Assembly (NCBI GenBank): GCA_023447015.1
Contig: JAEXPG010000050.1
Coordinates: forward strand, 1-6,932
Length of the DNA: 6,932 bases
Reading direction: 5' to 3'
Source of the DNA: Verrucomicrobiota bacterium
Lineage (GTDB): Bacteria; Verrucomicrobiota; Verrucomicrobiia; Opitutales; Opitutaceae
Made by a program: the position numbers and the translations under genes. Position 1 is the stretch's first letter. Each line of letters opens with the position of its first letter. The notes under the pieces are model-generated. The model had not been told where the DNA came from and made no database searches. It saw nothing but the letters and a program-made list of their open reading frames with translations. Positions 4,898-6,932 of the stretch are shown here, piece by piece.

Positions 4898-6673
4898 TCA
4901 GGGAGCGGTGAGGCGCAGGCGGAGGAAGCGGCGGGCGGAGTCCGGACTGGAGAGTGCAACGGTGTCCTCGGCCACGACCGGGTTCGGGGCGGACGGCGCG
5001 TAGGTGGCGAGCGGAGACCAGACGACGAGGTCGGAGCTGGCTTCGACGACGTAGCTCAGGTCGGTGGCGGCGGCGCGGGTGGCGAAGGTGAGAGTCAGAT
5101 GGCGGGCGGCATCGGTGCCGGTCGTGCCGAGGGTGACGGGCGACGCGACCGGGCCGCGGGCGGGGAGGTTGTGGGCGTAGCGTTGGAGGTTGGTGAGGCC
5201 GGCGGCGTCGGGATCGGCGAGCGGGCCGGAGATGGCGTCCTCGGTGAGGTCGGCACCGATGAAGTTGGCGGTGCGCCAACTCGCGTAGGAGGTGATCGAG
5301 GGCAAGGCGCTGCGGCTGGCCTCGGCGGTGGCGCCGTGGAAACCGAGGTTGGCGCGGCCGCCGTTGGGCGCAGGCTCGAGCGTGAAATCGGCCGCGGGAT
5401 CGGCGGTGTCGAGTGCGGGGCTGGTGACGGTGTCGAGGCACCAGGACAAGGTGGCCGGATTCCAGCGGCCGAAGGCGGAACGGAGGTGGAAGTCGCCGTT
5501 GGCGGGGTCGGCGAAGAGCGGGTCGGCGACGAAGTTGCCCGGGCCGGCCAGGGCGACGTCGCTGCAGGAGTAGCTGAGATTGAGGATGCCGCCGGGGTAT
5601 CCGGCACGATCGGGCACCAGCCAGAAGGCGCTGCCGGCGCTGTCCGCGATGATGCAATTGGCTGCGGTGGCAACACCGCCGCGAACGTCGATGGCGTTGC
5701 CGGCTCCCGCGGCGGTGCCGCGGTTGCCGGCGATGGTGCAGAAACTGAGGTTGATGACGCCCGGCTGCGGATCGCCCGCGCTGATGTAGACGCCGGGGGC
5801 ATTCTTGGCGGTGTTGCCGTAGATCAGGAGGTGGTCGGCGTGAATCGTGGCACCGCCATCGGAGTCGAGGCCGCCGCCGTAGTCGTTGGCGTGGTTGAAG
5901 CGGGAAATGCAGCGGCGCACGTAGGCGACGGTCGTGGGGCCGTCGCAGAAGATGCCGCCACCGCTGCCCCAGCTGATGGAGGGCGATGCGCTCACCCGGT
6001 TGTGCTCGACGAGATTGTCCTCGAAGTAGATCGGGTTGCCCGCGAGGTACATGGCGCCGCCGTGGTCGCCGTAGGCGAGGTTGCCGCAGATCTGGTTCCC
6101 GTTGATCCGCACGTCGTTTGCGGTCGAGGCGATGCCGCCGCCCATGCCGGCGAAGTTGTTGCGGATGATGTTGTCGCGGACCAGATGGCCGGAGGAGTCC
6201 TTGCCCAGGGAAATACCGCCGCCGCTCACATCGCGGCTCGTGCTGACGACACCGTTGTTCTCGATGATGTTGCCCGCGATCGTCAGGCGGTTGGGGCGTG
6301 GATACGAGCCGGTACTGATGCCGGAGGTCCCGCCGGTGATGGTGAAGCCCTCGATCCGGGAGTCGCTGGACGGGGCTCCGTTGAAGGCGACGGAAGGGGC
6401 GGTCGGTGTTGCCTGGATCGTGGTGACGTGGACGCGGGGATCGCGCGCGGAGGGGTCGCCGGAGCCGTCGCCCCCGCCGAGGAGGGCGAGGCGCTTGTTG
6501 ATGACGAGGTTCTCCGCGTAGGTGCCGGCCGAAACGAGGATCGTGTCGCCCGCGGCCGCCCGGTTGATGGCGGCCTGGATCGACTGGCCCGGGGCGACGG
6601 TGAGGACGGCGGCGCGAACGTGAAGGGTGGCGGCCGCGGAGAGGGCGAGCAGGCAGAGAGGCAGTGTGCGCAC
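4898..6673 (-). CDS. Secreted right-handed beta-helix protein, copy 2
   Basis: A 591-aa paralogue of copy 1, about 72 % identical by hand count and gap-free until the last 40 residues. The start is GTG at 6673; the signal peptide MRTLPLCLLALSAAATLHVR (1-20) is cut near A21/A22. VAPGQSIQAAINRAAAGDTI (26-45) opens the helix. Coil landmarks are TIAGNIIENN (131-140), VRDNIIRNN (165-173), INGNQICGN (190-198), YFEDNLVEHN (216-225), YVRRCISRFN (251-260), LLIYGNTA (282-289), FCTIAGN (311-317) and NCIIAD (339-344). Gly triplets recur about every 27-33 residues (151, 178, 238, 266), as expected of a parallel beta-helix turn. LFADPANGDFHLRSA (386-400) ends the helix, LADPDAAGLTNLQRYA (485-500) is a degraded Ca-loop-like linker, and YVVEASSDLVVWSPLATYAP (541-560) to RRFLRLRL (581-588) is the C-terminal module. 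No known catalytic set is recognisable. It is co-oriented with copies 1 and 3 and may share a transcript with them. Confidence 0.9.
   Translation of the reverse strand: MRTLPLCLLALSAAATLHVRAAVLTVAPGQSIQAAINRAAAGDTILVSAGTYAENLVINKRLALLGGGDGSGDPSARDPRVHVTTIQATPTAPSVAFNGAPSSDSRIEGFTITGGTSGISTGSYPRPNRLTIAGNIIENNGVVSTSRDVSGGGISLGKDSSGHLVRDNIIRNNFAGMGGGIASTANDVRINGNQICGNLAYGDHGGAMYLAGNPIYFEDNLVEHNRVSASPSISWGSGGGIFCDGPTTVAYVRRCISRFNHANDYGGGLDSDGGATIHADHLLIYGNTAKNAPGVYISAGDPQPGVINLSFCTIAGNRGTAAGAGNAIDVRGGVATAANCIIADSAGSAFWLVPDRAGYPGGILNLSYSCSDVALAGPGNFVADPLFADPANGDFHLRSAFGRWNPATLSWCLDTVTSPALDTADPAADFTLEPAPNGGRANLGFHGATAEASRSALPSITSYASWRTANFIGADLTEDAISGPLADPDAAGLTNLQRYAHNLPARGPVASPVTLGTTGTDAARHLTLTFATRAAATDLSYVVEASSDLVVWSPLATYAPSAPNPVVAEDTVALSSPDSARRFLRLRLTAP
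4905..5085 (-). repeat. 3' end of copy 2 nearly identical to copy 3
   Basis: This 181-bp segment matches 6752-6932 without gaps at a fixed offset of 1847 bp. Bases 4905-4933 (29) and 4961-5085 (125) are identical, while the 27 bases between them (4934-4960) differ at 11 positions. The match reaches the right edge of the window, so its full length is unknown. Confidence 0.9.
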
Positions 6674-6702
6674 GGGGAACGGGGGTTGGAGGTTGGTGGA
6701 GT

Positions 6703-6733
6703 CCCACTGCCCTGGGGCGCAATGGGCGGTGGG
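6703..6733 (-). terminator. 10-bp hairpin between copies 3 and 2
   Basis: CCCACTGCCC (6703-6712) pairs with GGGCGGTGGG (6724-6733), one T-G wobble, around an 11-nt loop. On the minus strand it starts 11 nt after the stop of copy 3 and ends 29 nt before the GTG of copy 2, filling most of the 71-bp spacer. It could attenuate or end transcription between copies, or protect mRNA ends. No T-run follows. Confidence 0.35.
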
Positions 6734-6744
6734 TGGGCGGTGCG

Positions 6745-6932
6745 TCAGGGTGCGGTGAGGCGCAGGCGGAGGAAGCGGCGAGGAGTGCCGGGAGCGGAGA
6801 GCGGAATGGTGTCCTCGGCCACGACCGGGTTCGGGGCGGACGGCGCGTAGGTGGCGAGCGGAGACCAGACGACGAGGTCGGAGCTGGCTTCGACGACGTA
6901 GCTCAGGTCGGTGGCGGCGGCGCGGGTGGCGA
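6745..6932 (-). CDS. Secreted beta-helix protein, copy 3, C-terminal end only
   Basis: Reading back from TGA at 6745-6747 gives the last 62 residues of a third paralogue: ATRAAATDLSYVVEASSDLV, then VWSPLATYAPSAPNPVVAED, then TIPLSAPGTPRRFLRLRLTAP in part. The first two stretches are identical to copy 2 residues 531-570; only residues 571-580 differ (TIPLSAPGTP against TVALSSPDSA), and the final RRFLRLRLTAP is again identical. The DNA is also identical through 125 bp including silent sites. The start and helix domain lie beyond the right edge. It is too short to be listed by length alone but the alignment makes it certain. If gene length matches copy 2, roughly 1.6 kb more lies outside the window. 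Confidence 0.92.
   Translation of the reverse strand, partial: ATRAAATDLSYVVEASSDLVVWSPLATYAPSAPNPVVAEDTIPLSAPGTPRRFLRLRLTAP
6752..6932 (-). repeat. 3' end of copy 3, partner of the repeat in copy 2
   Basis: The partner of 4905-5085: 6752-6780 and 6808-6932 are identical to copy 2, and 6781-6807 is the divergent 27-bp block. Beyond the stop codon (6744 and lower) the two copies no longer resemble each other, so the identity is confined to coding sequence. Confidence 0.9.

Noticed and set aside
4798..4959. An N-terminal extension of copy 1 starting at ATG 4959
   Set aside because: It would overlap the coding end of copy 2 by 62 bp, has no counterpart in copy 2, and would bury the signal peptide 54 residues inside the protein.
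4845..6722. A 625-codon minus-strand frame overlapping copy 2
   Set aside because: An Arg/Pro/His-rich shifted frame of the real gene with no recognisable domain.
4808..6850. A 680-codon open frame on the plus strand, antisense to copy 2 and running into copy 3
   Set aside because: Same low-complexity composition; it crosses the spacer and both ends of real genes. Its resemblance to the antisense frame of copy 1 follows from the similarity of the real genes.
3019..6932. CRISPR array or integron cassette array suggested by regular repeats
   Set aside because: The repeats are whole coding units of about 1.85 kb with preserved frames, not short repeats with spacers or attC sites, and no integrase or Cas gene is present.

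Overview
The window is GC-rich, about 67-80 % in the stretches I counted. It looks like a chromosomal piece from a Verrucomicrobiota bacterium, most plausibly of the Opitutales/Opitutaceae type. I base this on three things: a GH28-like plant-polysaccharide-type protein, a double-ACT protein, and large secreted beta-helix proteins whose C-termini carry a 'YVVEASSDLV.W.PLATYAP ... RRFLRLRL' module of a kind I associate with secreted proteins of that phylum. The taxonomy is an inference from memory; no rRNA or marker gene is present.

Layout. Positions 3-1244 (+) hold the 3' part of a GH28-fold (polygalacturonase-like) gene that enters from the left edge. It converges on a minus-strand block, and the 264-bp gap between them contains three hairpins. 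Reading the minus strand from right to left: the end of a third beta-helix protein (6932-6745, its start outside the window), a complete second copy (6673-4898), a complete first copy (4797-3019), a 355-bp gene-free but hairpin-rich stretch, a double-ACT-domain protein (2663-2199), and two small membrane proteins (2173-1811 and 1814-1509) that overlap by ATGA.

The main feature is the tandem array of at least three paralogous, exported, right-handed beta-helix proteins. Copies 1 and 2 are 592 and 591 aa, align without gaps over nearly their whole length, and are about 72 % identical by hand count. The visible end of copy 3 is almost identical to copy 2 at DNA level. It has a perfect 125-bp match, which includes silent positions, separated by a 27-bp divergent block from a perfect 29-bp match. 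This suggests recent duplication or gene conversion with a locally variable patch. All copies end in the same C-terminal module, as expected for a family of surface or secreted proteins.

The ACT protein is probably a cytoplasmic amino-acid sensor. The two membrane proteins downstream are unrecognised, lie in a segment of lower GC (about 55-63 %), and are probably co-translated. No mobile element, CRISPR array, tRNA or rRNA was seen. Several very long open frames run antisense through the beta-helix genes; I treat them as composition artefacts.
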